DNA of 64,000 bases from Onchocerca lupi (taxonomy: Eukaryota; Nematoda; Chromadorea; Rhabditida; Onchocercidae), in contig JAOVVO010000089.1 of NCBI GenBank assembly GCA_028564675.1, forward strand, positions 62,001-126,000, read 5' to 3'. Positions 37,673-50,500 of the stretch are shown piece by piece. The notes under the pieces are model-generated. The model searched no databases. It was not told the DNA's origin and saw only the letters and a program-made list of their open reading frames with translations. The position numbers and the translations under genes are program-made. Within the stretch, counting starts at the first letter, position 1; each line of letters starts with the position of its first letter.

Positions 37673-40600
37673 TGTGATAACATTAGTATGGATTGACAGT
37701 AGAGTGATAATATCTTTCTATACTATGAATAGATATTATCACTAATGAAACGCATGTATCATATGCATATATATATATATTTAAATATAGTGTGGTAACA
37801 ATTGTCTGGATTTTCATCTTGTAAACCAATAAACAAAAATGTTATTTCATATAAGTTATTTATTTAGGAAAGTAAAAAAGCAGTTTAGAAAACTGTTCTA
37901 ACTTGAGTACAACGTAGGTAATACGTGACATAAATATAAGCCAGAATAGGGCGCATTTAAAATCCAGTTGATCTTCCCAATCATCACTCAGTGGCTGAGG
38001 TAATGTCCATTCAGTGTAAGGTTTCATTCCATGATCTTCAAGTTCATATTGTGTATTGCATATTTGACAGCGCTTAAATAACTAGATCTTTAATTTAAAA
38101 AAAAAAATAAAAAATTGTAGAATCTTTTTTTTTTCTAAGCATTTTTTTTTTTATGACTCTTTATTTCTTTATTCTTTGCGGACAAAATTTTGCGAAGTCA
38201 TTAAGTTAGCAGCTTTCAGTAAGTTTTGTATAATGTCAACTTACTCTCTTATGCATCACATCGAACCAATGTTGCAAACATCGTGTATGTACAAACTGTA
38301 GAGAACCACGGCATTCACATGGTGAAATTAAGTTTGATTCGTTGTCTTCTTCCAGACATATTCTGCAGTTTAGCTTTCGCGTAGAAGATATCTCTCTGAA
38401 GAAGATATGGTATTCATTGTTAAGTCGGAAAAGAAAGTTTATATTTTTTTACTTTTGCATGGAATTTCAAAATTTTCGAAAAGTCAGATTAAAATAAATG
38501 AGTTTGGAAAAGCTACAAATTTTATTTCTCTACTGACCGCGCAGTTAACAAGAAATCATCATTTGAAGGAGTGAAAAATGATGACGTAGTTTTCATTTCA
38601 TTTTTAAGTTCAAATGTCATCTTCAAAGTATTGTGAAACCACAACTCAGTAACTTGAACGTAGCAAATGATTACATTTTGAGAATAAGTTCTGCAATTTT
38701 TATATTCTCTGTAATTCATTTTATGCACAAATTCATTTTTCGTAACGGTCAGATGTAAAAATTTTAAGATTTGAAAATTCGAAATGAGTTTTAGGAGCAA
38801 GCTAGATAAAGACTGAAATTTGGTAATTTATGTTCCTTAATATTTTAGAACATTAGTGTAGATTTTTGAATTCTTAACATATGTAGAAAAAGAATAACAA
38901 ATATAATATTACATGCATGATCGCGATGATTTTCTTTATCTTATTCATAAAATAATTCAGATAAGTTAGTGAGTTGCAGAAATATTTAGAAATATATTGA
39001 ATTCATTCTTTTCCGAAAAAAAAGTCATGCCATCTTTCTATTTAATGTTATACTATTTAATCTGCTCATTTTAACATGAAAGTATCCTTTTGTCACTGTT
39101 TAATGGCTTACCAGATCCATTTAATAAGATTTAAAATCGTAAGTTCTATTTTTAATTCTTTTAAATTATGGCTGATTTTGTATTCCCAACTTTATGAGAA
39201 GAGTTTTTGTTCCTTGGTTGTTGAAAACGTGTGTATAATCGTCTTTTTATGCAGTATGATTATAAATTTTTCTTAAAGTTAAATCAAATAATCGAATTTA
39301 AGGTAATGTATCTCCGGATGACATCCGGTACTGAAAATTTACCATGTGCCTATGCATACATCGAGTTTACCAATCAACCAACAGTCCCCATAGCACTACA
39401 GAATAATGGCATCGAATTTAAGGGTCGCTGTTTACGGTTTGTTCTACTACTTTCATATGATTTTTCATATTTTCCATTTACTCTTATTCAAATATCTGAA
39501 TTTTTAAATGAGTACATTGAATAGTCTACCGGACTATTGCGTTTTATTTCTTGGTTTACTTAGTCAGTTAAATGAAATCTCAACTTCAGAAAAGCTAGAA
39601 AGCACCAAAGTTTGACCTCAAACTGCGGTCAGTTTACTTTTCCTTTTCAATCAGGTTTTGAAAAGATGTAATGGTGTATTGGTTTTATTTGACTTCAAAT
39701 TTTTTTAAATATTTAAATGATTTATAGCATACAGCACTCGCGAGTTGCTATAATCAAACCGGAAAGAAAGACAGCTGATATGGCATTGCAGGAGGTCGAA
39801 GAAGCAATTCGGGTCAATCAGAATCCGGATAAAGCTGCTAATGCCCTCAGTAAGCTGAACCAAGGATTGGGTAACTTTTGTTTTCCCCAGATGTGGACCA
39901 CTGGTTTTTATTTTTCTGATATTTTATTCTTAACTTGATACTCTGGAAAAGCATGTGAGGATTTCCGTGAGTAGTATAGAAATGTTTTTGTTTCTGACTT
40001 CTTTCTTTTATTCTGCTGTACTAGAATCGACTTAAAAGAAGAAGTAGAAGATATTTTTTTGGATGAATTGTTTGTCTAGACAAATTTGTCGGATGAATTG
40101 TTTTAGGAATGGATCGAAGTTACTCGCCTTTACGACGATCTGGATCTCCTCGAAGTCATCGAAGCCATAGCTCAAGTAGACGGCGACGCTCACGATCACG
40201 GTCAAAGTATGTTTAAACTTATAGCCAAGATTTTTACGACAATTTATTACTTCATTTATTAATTTATGTTCTTAAAATATACCAAAGTCAAAACGATTAA
40301 TTTATTATACAAAGCCATTATTTATTTAGATCACGTCGTCGACATCGCAGCAAATCGAAAGATCGACGCTCACGCAGCAGATCACGGTATTTTTTTCCTT
40401 TACTATTTGAACACTTGATTAATCTTTCTTTTTGCATTCTGGTGTGATATAAAGTTATTAATTTATTTTTGTTTTTCTTTATGATTGTTGTTTTTTGTTT
40501 GTACTACTTAGTTTTCATAATTTCTTAAAATTTCAATTAACATGAAACTGAATTAAAGCATGTTTTTATTAGATTAGTATCAGGTCATTGATATTAATCT

Positions 40601-42196
40601 AACTTCCGAAATTTGTCAGTGTTAACTTTAATTTTTTGTTTGTTCTAGCGAACATCGTAGACGTTCTCATTCTCGCCATCGAAGACTTTCACGTTCAAAA
40701 GATAGGAAGGAAAAAGATAAAGAGAAGGTGAAGTTACATTTCATGAACATTCTAAAATATGTGGAATAATGAAACATATAAAAATTTTATGTAAAACAGA
40801 AACATGAAACGTGTTTAAAAAAAAAAGAAGATGGGACAGAAAAATGAAACATATAAAAAGAAAATGAAGTGAATTTGTAGGAACGACGTGATAGAGAGAA
40901 AGAAAGAGAGAAGAAGGAACGAAAACGAAGCAGAAGTCGCACACCACACAAGAAAGATGATAGACGTGAACGTGATAAAGTTTGTGCTTTTGTAAAGCTA
41001 TCAAAAAGGTTGAAAAGGAATTTCTGTGAGATCATATGAAAGATTGCTTTTCAATACTTCATTTTCTTTTTCAGGACAAAAAAGATCGTGAAAGTAACAG
41101 TCGGAGAGACAAGGAAAAGAATAATCGAAGTGAAAAGAATGACAAGAAGGAAGAGAAAGATTTTGATAAGGGAAAGAAAAATTCGCGCAAAGAGAAAGAA
41201 CGTGAAAGGAATAGTAGGAAAAATGATAACAAAAGTGGTTCGGTTAAAACCGAAGTGAAGTTGCAGATCGAGCATGTTAGTTTAACTTTTAAAATATTTT
41301 TATTAACTTATATCACAAGAATTTTTCAATCACTGGCATATTATAATATCCGATGTAGATTATCTTGCATAATATTTTTGGAATGAAGATTATATGGTTG
41401 ATATGCTTGAGCACGGAATAAATTTGATTAATTGTATTTGGCGCACGGAATTTGTACGAAGATTTATATCGTCAGCTAATACTTCAGCAGATAGCAGACA
41501 TAATATGTTTTGTTTGGATAAAAGGTATTTTTAATGAGAAAGTTTTTTCTTGATATCATTTTAAGATTTTTTTAGGGCGAAAGCATGGAAGTAGATCATC
41601 CAGAAGAAATAACAGCTTCAGATGAAACGGCTATGAGAGAAAGACTGATGGAAAAAGTTTTGGCACGTAATGGACCTAAAAAAGACCAGAGCATGGATAT
41701 TGAGATGGTGGACACTGATAAAGAGAAGTATGTTTTTTTTTGAAAGCTAAGATTTGGGAAAACAGGTCCAGAAGTTGACAATTATCAGATTTTTTTTCCA
41801 GTCTATTTTGGAGCCAAATTTAAAACATTGCTCGTTTTTATTCCTTTGTCTTAAATACTTTCTATCATTTCATTATATATTTGATAAGATATGTAGTGAA
41901 GCAATAGAAAACATTTAAAAATATATCTTATCATCTATTCAGTTAACGAGGCTCCCATCCACTTATGAGTCTCTGATGGCTCTCAACCAAAACTAGCATT
42001 ACTTCGAACTTTTCCTTCTGGAATTTTTTCTTTTAGAATTAGTAACTCTGCTTGTAAATTTAGTTTTTGCAATGCTTCAACAATTTTCAGAAATGAACTT
42101 CAATCGAAACGGAGCAGTAGCATTGATCGTGAATCACTTCGAAAGAAATCTCGGAAACATTCAGAATCTTCCAGTACATCATCTCATTCTGAATAA
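34555..42196 (+). CDS. rsp-7: SR-related splicing regulator, SREK1/RSP-7 family
   Basis: Nuclear SR-type RNA-binding protein that modulates splice-site choice. Thirteen exons: 34555-34671, 35011-35164, 35462-35580, 36658-36834, 39303-39436, 39728-39870, 40107-40206, 40330-40386, 40649-40727, 40881-40979, 41075-41275, 41576-41727, 42091-42196; 545 residues, phases consistent. An N-terminal RRM-like domain (RVLHVSNISMTATREQIY to AQHLTNTVFIDRALVCIP) is followed by TVDPTLAALGLPPYP and a second RRM (EEIRRTVYVGNIPKDC; CAYAYIEFTN). Then come a helix (ALQEVEEAIRVNQNPDKA), an RS region (SSSRRRRSRSRS) and a long Lys/Glu/Arg-rich tail. The signatures AQHLTNTVF and EEIRRTVYVGN match vertebrate SREK1 rather than SRSF11. 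Intron 4 is 2.5 kb, far longer than its neighbours, because it hosts an antisense gene. Confidence 0.95.
37083..38620 (-). CDS. MARCH-type membrane RING-CH E3 ubiquitin ligase, nested antisense in rsp-7
   Basis: Membrane E3 ligase that ubiquitinates other membrane proteins, typically controlling endocytosis. Exons 38620-38538, 38395-38245, 38081-37914, 37475-37340 and 37225-37083 join in phases 2, 0, 0 and 1 to 226 residues. A full C4HC3 RING-CH is present: Cys38, Cys41 (CRICLEEDN), Cys54, Cys56 (CECRGSLQF), His64, Cys67 (HTRCLQHW), Cys83, Cys86 (CQIC). Next come GMKPYTEW, hydrophobic segments at about 120-156 (ALFWLIFMSRITY; YCALVVVCRFLCF), a charged loop, a further membrane segment (YYIWLLSFCINFAYYSTVIY) and a basic end (KRWKEINSIYVWKSKK). 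The layout and the RWKEIN-like end resemble MARCHF2/3. The gene lies wholly inside rsp-7 intron 4 on the opposite strand. The first ATG is uncertain because the frame is open upstream. Confidence 0.85.
37634..37790. repeat. (TA)n microsatellites flanking an inverted repeat
   Basis: An AT run of about 37 bases (37634-37670) and a shorter one at about 37765-37782 flank arms AGTGATAATATCT (37703-37715) and AGATATTATCACT (37731-37743), which can pair across a 15-base loop. CATTAGT (37681) and ACTAATG (37741) also pair. It lies in an intron of the nested RING-CH gene. Confidence 0.8.
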
Positions 42197-43604
42197 AACT
42201 AATATTTGTTCTCTCTTTGTGTTACAGTTATTCTTCAGTCAAAATTACAATAATTGCCACCTTTTTTCAGCTATAATTCTTTGCTGATACTTACCAAATA
42301 GAAGGAAATACCCAACGGACTCATAATGGTATAAAACAGTCTTTTATAGGTAATGAGCTTTATCATCAAATAATTGTGAAAAGTTTAGAAGTTGGTTATT
42401 TATTAGCAGAGATATGAATTTATTCTTCTTGTGAAGAATAAAATATTGAAGTTGAATGAAAAGTGTAGAGTACATCATAAATGCGTAAGGTATTAGTGGT
42501 AATTCTTCCGCTAACTGTCCTATATCATTATGAGTTAATGAAATATTTTCAAATGAGATGATAATTTTATAGCATATAATATGAAATGAATATTAATACC
42601 TCACACTATATCATTTTTCATCAAACAAGAACTTGGGTCGTAATAAGCTAGAAGCAGAAAAATATATGGCTTGCTTGTAACGATTATCATGTATGTTTTG
42701 TCCGCTATTTTTGCTTTTCTAATCATGAAATAACTTTAACAGTTTATGATTATATTTTTCCCTTTTTCAATGAATTTGTCAAAAGTTTATAAACTCTCTT
42801 TATTGAATATTTGAAGATTTTTCAGAAGCACATTTCACTAATTGTTTACGCATAACTCGTTTTAGGTACGAATTATTGTTATTAACTCACCAAAAATAAC
42901 TTACTGCTTAAAAGCTGGCCATTCCAATCTAGTTCCTTTGATAATATTTTAGTTGAAATACTTATTTAGTTTTCTTTGGTTAGTGCATTTCACATTATTT
43001 GCTTCTTTTGATAAGTGGATTTTTATGCCGTCGAAAATTTATATTGTTTCTGTTCCGAATCAGGGCGGTTCAATAAAATTTTGTATATAAGTGTTTGAAA
43101 CTGCGATTATTACCAATTTCAGTGCTTCAAACTGATCGCAATATTAACAGCATAGAATTGTGTCACTAACTGAAGATCACATTACAAAAAAAAAAAAGAA
43201 AAAAAAGAAAAAATTAGTGTTATTTTATCTTGTATGAATGACAAAAGTCCTGACTCCAGTTATTGCCATTGTTGAAGAATAGTTTGGATTAAGGACTGGG
43301 TTTTTACTGCTGAATGTTGTGCATTTTTACTCGAACTAATGGCTACATTGTTTAGTTAAGAAGCTGATTAGAAAAATCCTTAAAATGTGTTTTAAATTGT
43401 TCTCGCTTTGTCCCACAAACTTTGTGAATTTTTAGATTTTTTATTTTACAGATTACACATAAATCGGTGACTTAAATTACCTAATCTTCTGAAAGGGACG
43501 AGAAAAATTATAAATAAAAAAGCAGTATCTGTGGCTTTCTTAATCTTTTTTTTGAGGCCTAAAACTTCGTGTTAGCTTATCGTTTCTATGCATTTTCTAT
43601 AGAA
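42197..43604. other. Intergenic region between rsp-7 and MECR
   Basis: AT-rich with an impure A tract at about 43189-43212. AATAAA at 43072-43077 is a possible rsp-7 polyadenylation signal, though that implies an 880-base 3' UTR; the rsp-7 stop itself overlaps an AATAAA (42192-42197). The MECR start is preceded by TTTTCTATAG with two bases before ATG, a likely trans-splice acceptor (43593-43602). Confidence 0.45.
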
Positions 43605-46600
43605 ATGTTAACAATGGCAAGGAATATGGCGGTTTGTTATCGAAGTTGCTCCTATCGGTATCTTACCTCAAAACAATTAGTGTATAGTAATTATGGTGAT
43701 CCAGAAAAGGTATACTTGTTCTATTTTCTCTTCCTTTTTGGATACACTGTGTGAAGTTCTCGTGTGGATCATATGTTCCGATATAGATTAACTAGTAGAA
43801 AATAAAGATATAGATTAAATTAAAATAATCTTCAAGTTTTAAAAATTTTTATGTGCTCAAGAATTAACTCAGCTGCTCCTTTAGTGCTTTTTTTAGTCTT
43901 CTTGAAAGCAGTCACAATTTTCAATTTCAAAATAGGTTTTATATTTGCGGGAAGTGGAAATTGGTTCGAAACCGGATCTTGGTAAAGTTCGTGTTCGTTT
44001 TCTTGCTTCACCAGTGAATCCTGCTGATATCAATCAAGTGCAAGGTGTTTATCCGATTAAACTACCATTACCAGCTGTTGGCGGAAATGAGATGGTTGGA
44101 GAAGTTGAGGAAGTAGGTTACTAAGCTGAATTAGATTTTGCTTTTTTGATTTCCTTCTATAAATTTTCTATTATGTGTTTTGTAGAATAAAAACCGAACT
44201 TGTAATTTAAAGTCCTACATATAAAAAAGATTTGAGGTGGGTGATGGTATCAGTGAATTAAGTCCGGGCGACAGAGTTATTGCATCACATGCAGGTATTG
44301 GCACCTGGCAAACTTACGCTAACATTAGCGAAAAGGATTTGATAAAGATTGATAAGGATTTATCTCTGGAAGCTAGTGCCACTTTTCAGGTAAGCACAAA
44401 CATCTAATTCCTTATTGTGAAGTTTTTGTTATGAACTACTACTTTTTACTAAAGAATAAATTTGAGAGAATCAAATATAACTCAATATATTCATACTTTT
44501 CTTTCAAAATCATTCTTATAGATTAATCCTCCCACAGCGTTTCGTATGTTGAGAGATTTTGTAAAGTTGCGTCCTGGTGATTTGATTGTTCAAAATGGTG
44601 GTAATTCTGCTGTTGGTAGAGCTGTTATCCAGGTGATAAATTCGATGTCGTGTGATTCATTTTGCTTAAAAAGATTGCACGTATTTGATTTATTGATCCA
44701 TGTCCTTAAATTTATTATATAAATCCTTACTATCCATAGAAAGATAATATTCGTGTTTGCTTTTTAAAATTGGCCTTTTATTCTGAATTTGCTTTTTTAT
44801 TATGTTTTAAGCTAGCTAAAGCATGGGAGTATCGAACGATGAGTCTTATCCGTGAAAGACCAAATTTTGCTGAAGTTGCGGATGAACTTAAAATGTTAGG
44901 AGCGGATCATGTTCTTACCGAAAATGAACTGTTTAAAGAAATGAAAACAAAAGTAGGTTTTATGTTTTTACTTTTTCATGCTGCAGATAATTTCAATTCA
45001 CTGTGGTACTGTTTTTACCGTTATGAAAAATATCGTAATATCGCCAAAAAGACAAAATTTTGTTTGTACTAATCTGAGCCTCGCTACCAAACGCTTTTAC
45101 AAATTTTAGTTATGTAAACTACAGAATTATTTGATGAAAAACTCTTCTTCTTTTATCCTTAATTTCTACCCTTTTTTTTGAAGAAAAAATGATAATCGCT
45201 GTATCTGTTGTATATTTAAACTACTTCATACAAATTTCTTTATTTTCGTAATAGAGAATAAATTTGTTGGGACTTGTCTCTATTTCTGAATATCTTTCTC
45301 TTTTTATAAAATTTATCATAGAAACGAGCATATAGTTTTTCATGTGATGAAAGACTGCTTCAGGTATTTTTGAGACACTTGAGATCTGAAATAATATAAT
45401 GAAGGCAATTAAACTAATTACTTATGCCTTTATTTATTCTCTGAAGAGAGAAATAGATTTGAATGATGGGAACAAACCTTTCCATTATTCATTTATTAAA
45501 TAAAGTAGTCTTTTTATCAGTTGAAACTTAAAATAAGTTCATTTTATTTTATAAAAATTTTTTAAATGCTTTGGCTCAGATATAGTTTTTAGGCTAATAG
45601 TGCTCGTCTCGCATTGAATTGTGTTGGCGGTCGCAGTACATTGCTGTTAATTAATTGCTTAGAAAATGACGGCGTGATGGTTACTTATGGTGGAATGAGT
45701 AAGCAACCAATTCAGGTTATTAATTTTAAATTATACAGAGAAAATATATTTGTGAAAATGTGACCGAAGTTTAGCGTAAAGTGAAAAATGAAGCCTGATT
45801 TGAAGCTTCGGTTAAACGAACTTTTCTGTTCATTATAATGAATTAAAAATTGAAATACATTTTTCATATAGCTCTGTTGTAACACCAGATGCTTGGATCC
45901 TAATGCCACAAGCATTCTATTATATGAACATCATCACAAGAGCAAAACAAACTTTTATTGTCTCTCTGTCATAATCATTTTTCCTTGCAGTACTGATCTT
46001 TGAAATAATCCAGGCACCAACTAGTCCGTTTATTTTCAAAAATATTCAACTTCATGGTTTCTGGATGTCACATTGGTATACTCTACCAGAAAATGAAGTG
46101 GTTAGTTATTTTCTTTTATAAGAATAGTTCTAAAATTTTATATATAATTTCTATAATTTTCAGACATTTTTCTCAATAATGATGGCAATCTCTACTTTCA
46201 CATGTAAATATTAATTTTCTTTGAAAAACTTTTTTCTTCTTGAAAGTTTTTATTTTTTGATGATTTTCGCATATATTTGATTGAATAATATAACACAAAC
46301 TCCAAATTTCTTCCCAGTATACAATTTGAAATATTTACTGCTTTATTGTAAAAATAAATGTATGAGAATCAATCGTGTATTGTTTCAAATTAAAATGTAA
46401 AAATATTCAGATGTAACTACAGAATATCAAAAATTAAAATGACTTTTCTTTAGAAAAAAAAGAAAATGTTCAGCGAGTTAGCTAATTTGATTCAAAACGG
46501 GAAATTGCGACCAACGAATTTTTATAAGATCAAACTCGATGACTGGCAAGAAGCAATAAGCAAAACGATGAATTCATTAGGTGGAAAACAGCTTTTTGTG

Positions 46601-46606
46601 CACTAA
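43605..46606 (+). CDS. MECR: Mitochondrial enoyl-[acyl carrier protein] reductase (MECR)
   Basis: NADPH-dependent reductase of the last step of mitochondrial type II fatty acid synthesis, which supplies octanoyl-ACP for lipoic acid. Eight exons: 43605-43709, 43936-44112, 44237-44389, 44522-44632, 44812-44952, 45593-45715, 46014-46100, 46454-46606; 349 residues, phases consistent. The N terminus (MLTMARNMAVCYRSCSYRY) is basic and lacks acidic residues, as for a mitochondrial presequence. Family signatures are VNPADINQVQGVYP with the catalytic Tyr74, LPAVGGNEMVGEV, INPPTAFRML, the nucleotide-binding NGGNSAVGRAVIQ (169-182), ALNCVGGRST, TYGGMSKQP and HGFWMSHW. The C-terminal end LGGKQLFVH matches the family. 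The start ATG follows an isolated CTATAG acceptor by two bases. Confidence 0.95.
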
Positions 46607-47546
46607 TTTTATTCGCTACTGTATTTCATTGAATAGTTCAACTATAAAAAACTTGTTTCATTTTATGAGCACACTATACTCCATACTATAAAATTTTCAA
46701 AATAATATTTGGAAATCGGTTCTTTTAATATAGAATTAGTTCTTCTTTGAGAACAAGAGAAAATTGAAACGAAATTTTGTTTTCCGAACTCACTTGATTT
46801 CTTAAAGTTTCCATAAAACTTATAATGGTTTATGATGTAGTTTTATCAAGATATACTATTCTCAATAAGAAAATCAGTACCATTTTTCAGTTTCGGAAAG
46901 AAAATGGTGAAAAAAATCGTATCTCAGGGACACCAAACCTTTATTATATCTTTAAAATTCCAATACTTCTGCGAATTTGATTACAATTTGCAATTTTGCA
47001 AAGAAACCAAAACTCTGGAATAATACTGACAAATTACAACTTTCATAGATTTAAATACTTTGTGACTTCTCAGAAAAGGAAATAATACTGGAATATTTCA
47101 TTTAAATAGCTAAAATATTTTTACAAGCTATAAGACGTGCTATTCAACAATTTTGCTTAACGAACAGGGAGAACTAGAGAATGTTTCATTTCGCAAGCTA
47201 GCAAAATGAGAGTTGACGAGTTCATATAATGTTTTTTGAAGCTTCCGAAAGTCTCATGAGAGGTATCTAATTCGGAATCTTTATTGGCTTTACTTGGCCA
47301 TTTCTTTTTTGATGTGTTTCTCTTAACGGATTGTGCTGTAATTCGCGGTTCGCCAATCTCTGCATTGGTGGATTTTTCTCGCTCATAACTACCGAGAAAT
47401 GTTTTTCCCGATGAGTCCTGATTGGGAGGTCCTGGATAGTTCGAGGCTGTGAATTCTGCAAGTCTCTTCTTTGCTCATACTTTTACATTCCTTGCTCGTT
47501 AATGCCGGATTTGCATTTCTTTATCAATGATTTAGAATTTTCTCAG
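46607..47546. other. Intergenic region between MECR and BPNT1
   Basis: AT-rich apart from about 47260-47480, which is GC-richer and open for 64 codons on the minus strand without splice context. ATTTTCTCAG directly precedes the BPNT1 ATG (47537-47546) and looks like a trans-splice acceptor leaving no gene-encoded 5' UTR. Confidence 0.45.
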
Positions 47547-50500
47547 ATGGCAGATAATGCCATGGATTTGGAAAAAAAGCAAGAAATGCTCAAGCGTTCC
47601 TGTTTTATAACCCAATTGGTGGCATTATCAACAAATGTCGCTAAGCGAGCTGGCAGTATTATCAAAGTTAGTTTTACTGGCAAACTTAGGTCTTTTTCAT
47701 TAATTTGCAGCAATTTTTAGTATAGCTGATAACTAGGCCTTTCATCAAATTAAATTACTTATTTGAATTGTAATGAAGTTACTCAATTTTTTGCTTTAGC
47801 TTTTATATATACTACTTTCAAAATATCAGTTTGCAACTATTATTAATTATAAATATACTATTGCGTAGCACTTATGTCCCTCAACTGCATTCTTCAAAAT
47901 CTGACACGATAGCACTACATTTTTAAGTTAACATTAACTAGATTAAATTCACTGAGAATTCCGATAATATTTTAAAAATCATGTTGTTAACTTTAGTTTT
48001 TATGGAAATTGCTATCAGCAATGCCTTTAGATAGCACTATGACATTTTTATTAGGTATCGGGATAACTGAAATAATATGATATATCCTATGATGTTCACA
48101 AATAGTTATTCTATAACATATACCATCAATAAATCCTCCATCAAAAAATGAAAACCTTCACCAGTACTATGTCCGTATTATTCATCACACAAAAATTTCA
48201 CGACATCAGCAATAATTAGAGAGAATCATCTTCAAGAGTATTTTTTTAATTTTTAGGACTGGGCTTTCAGTGGTACCGGCAAGCCGTATTATAAAGGACC
48301 TGTTAGTTTACGAGACTTGTATACGGATGCAGATATTGCTGCGGAAGATTGTATTATTTCATCATTACGCAAACATTTTGGCGATGCTCTGAAAATTATT
48401 GGTGAAGAAGTAAGAAATCAGTTTCGGCTTTATATTCTTCTTACTCATTTGCTTATTTCTGCAACATTTTGTTATCCTTTCAATTCTTTTTTTGAAAGTA
48501 GGATACAAACGTTCCTACGAAAACATGTTTTTTTAAGCGAAAATTGACGAATTTGTTTGAATATAATTGTTGGCTTTTGAGGCATTCGAATTCAAATTTT
48601 GTTTGGTGAAGCAGATATTAAAACATTTAAAAAATTGCAAGAAACTCAGCACAGATGAGTTATATGATTTTTTGCTGCACGAATTTTCTTTTAATGATGA
48701 TGCTTTTATGAATATTGACCGTCTACTGAGTATAAAAAATTCAAAGTAAATTACAACTGAAATGAAGTGAGATTTAGCGACTCGAGTAATGCTCGATTTT
48801 ATTGTTGGAAAGAGGGCCAAAACATAGAGATAAATATTTTAGAAATTTATGTAAACCATTACCTATCTTACAGAACATTGTACCAACGGGAACGAGTGTG
48901 ATAAATGATTTTGATCCCAGTGTATTGATATATGATAATGAGTGTAGTGATGAAATGCGCCAGATAACGTCGGATGATGTATGTTTTTGTTTAATGACTT
49001 TTTACTGTTTTAATTTTATGTCAATAACATATCACCATAGTATTCTACAGTTGTGAAAAAATTGAATCCGCTCTCAGTTTATTTTTATGACAATTTCCGT
49101 CGCATTGTTTTAAACATGACAGTTTTGCAGGTGGTGATTTGGGTAGATCCTTTAGATGGAACTTATGAATTAGTTGCAGCCGAAGGCAATATGTGTAAAT
49201 TTTACTTTCATTATCATTTTCATATAATTTTTTCCAGTGCTTATAAATAACGGTTCTTTTTCATTCATTTGTATCATTTGATTAATTGAGATAGGGATGT
49301 TGCTTTTTAGTGTCAGAATATATATTGATTGGACTATTGTTATATTCATTTGCAATCTTCTTTTGTTCAAAATCCCAATGTTTTTTCCTCTATGGAATTT
49401 TCAACGAATAAGGACCCTGGTCTGAATGCAAGCACAGCTGTGGTTTAGTTATTGTGATGTATTGTTGCTTTGATGATTCAAGCATCGGCGGAAATGATAA
49501 GTTAGAAAAAAACTGCATCACATGAAATGATGTGAAAATATTATGTTATTTTGCAGCTCGTCAGCAAGAAGTAACCGTACTAATTGGTGTATCATATCAG
49601 GGACGGCCAGTAGCTGGTATTATACATCAGCCTTTTTGGGGAATTGATGCAATAGGTCGTACAATTTGGGCAATCAAAGGACTGGGCGTTCACGGTATTA
49701 AAATTGTCAAAAGTACTATTTCAAATAGTTCTTCCAGTTTCAGAGGATGTGCTGCAAAATTCCATGATATAATATCTATAGGAAATTTTCTTATAGGAAT
49801 ATTAATTTATTATCACGTCATCATGACGTGATTAAATTCTTATTTCGTTTCATCTCTACACAATAATTTGTAGTTATCTCCCAACATTCTCTTAGTTGTC
49901 TGATGTAAAATCTATTTTTCAATTTGTAGCTGTTGCACTGCATTTCATTATAATATTTGTCATTATAACGCATTCATTATAGATAATTCACAACGATATG
50001 CTGTAACAACACGAAGTCATTCTACTCCTTACATTCGTGATACATTAAACATTTTGAGAGAAAAAAATCTAATTAGCGATGTTGAATTTGTTGGTGGAGC
50101 CGGATTTAAGGCATGTTATACATTTTCTTACGTAATTGTGAAATGAGATTATTTTTGACATAATGTGAGCTTCTTCTGATAACAAATAGTTTAAATTGTG
50201 AGTTCATTTGCATCACATATGATGCACATTTCAAATGGCGGGAGGCCATTTCTTTGTGGATGCAAATAGTAATTAATAAGGTTCTCAACAGAGAAACTAC
50301 CGCTATGAAAAGTGAAGTTTAGTTGATAATATGCATTATGCTATGAACGTTTTCGATTATTTTTTGTATTACGTCTTTTTTTTTTAATGAAAAGATTAAA
50401 AGGGCAGTAATAATTATTACTTTAGCATGATGCTAAAGCGGATGTTTTTTTAGGTCTTAAAATGTTTGGAAGGTGCTGCTGCTTATGTTTTTGCTAGTCC

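Noticed and set aside
37860..37913. Stop codon after KLLFYFPK as the end of the nested RING-CH gene
   Set aside because: Splicing at 37914 adds two exons in phase that supply the further membrane segments and basic tail expected of MARCHF2/3-like proteins.
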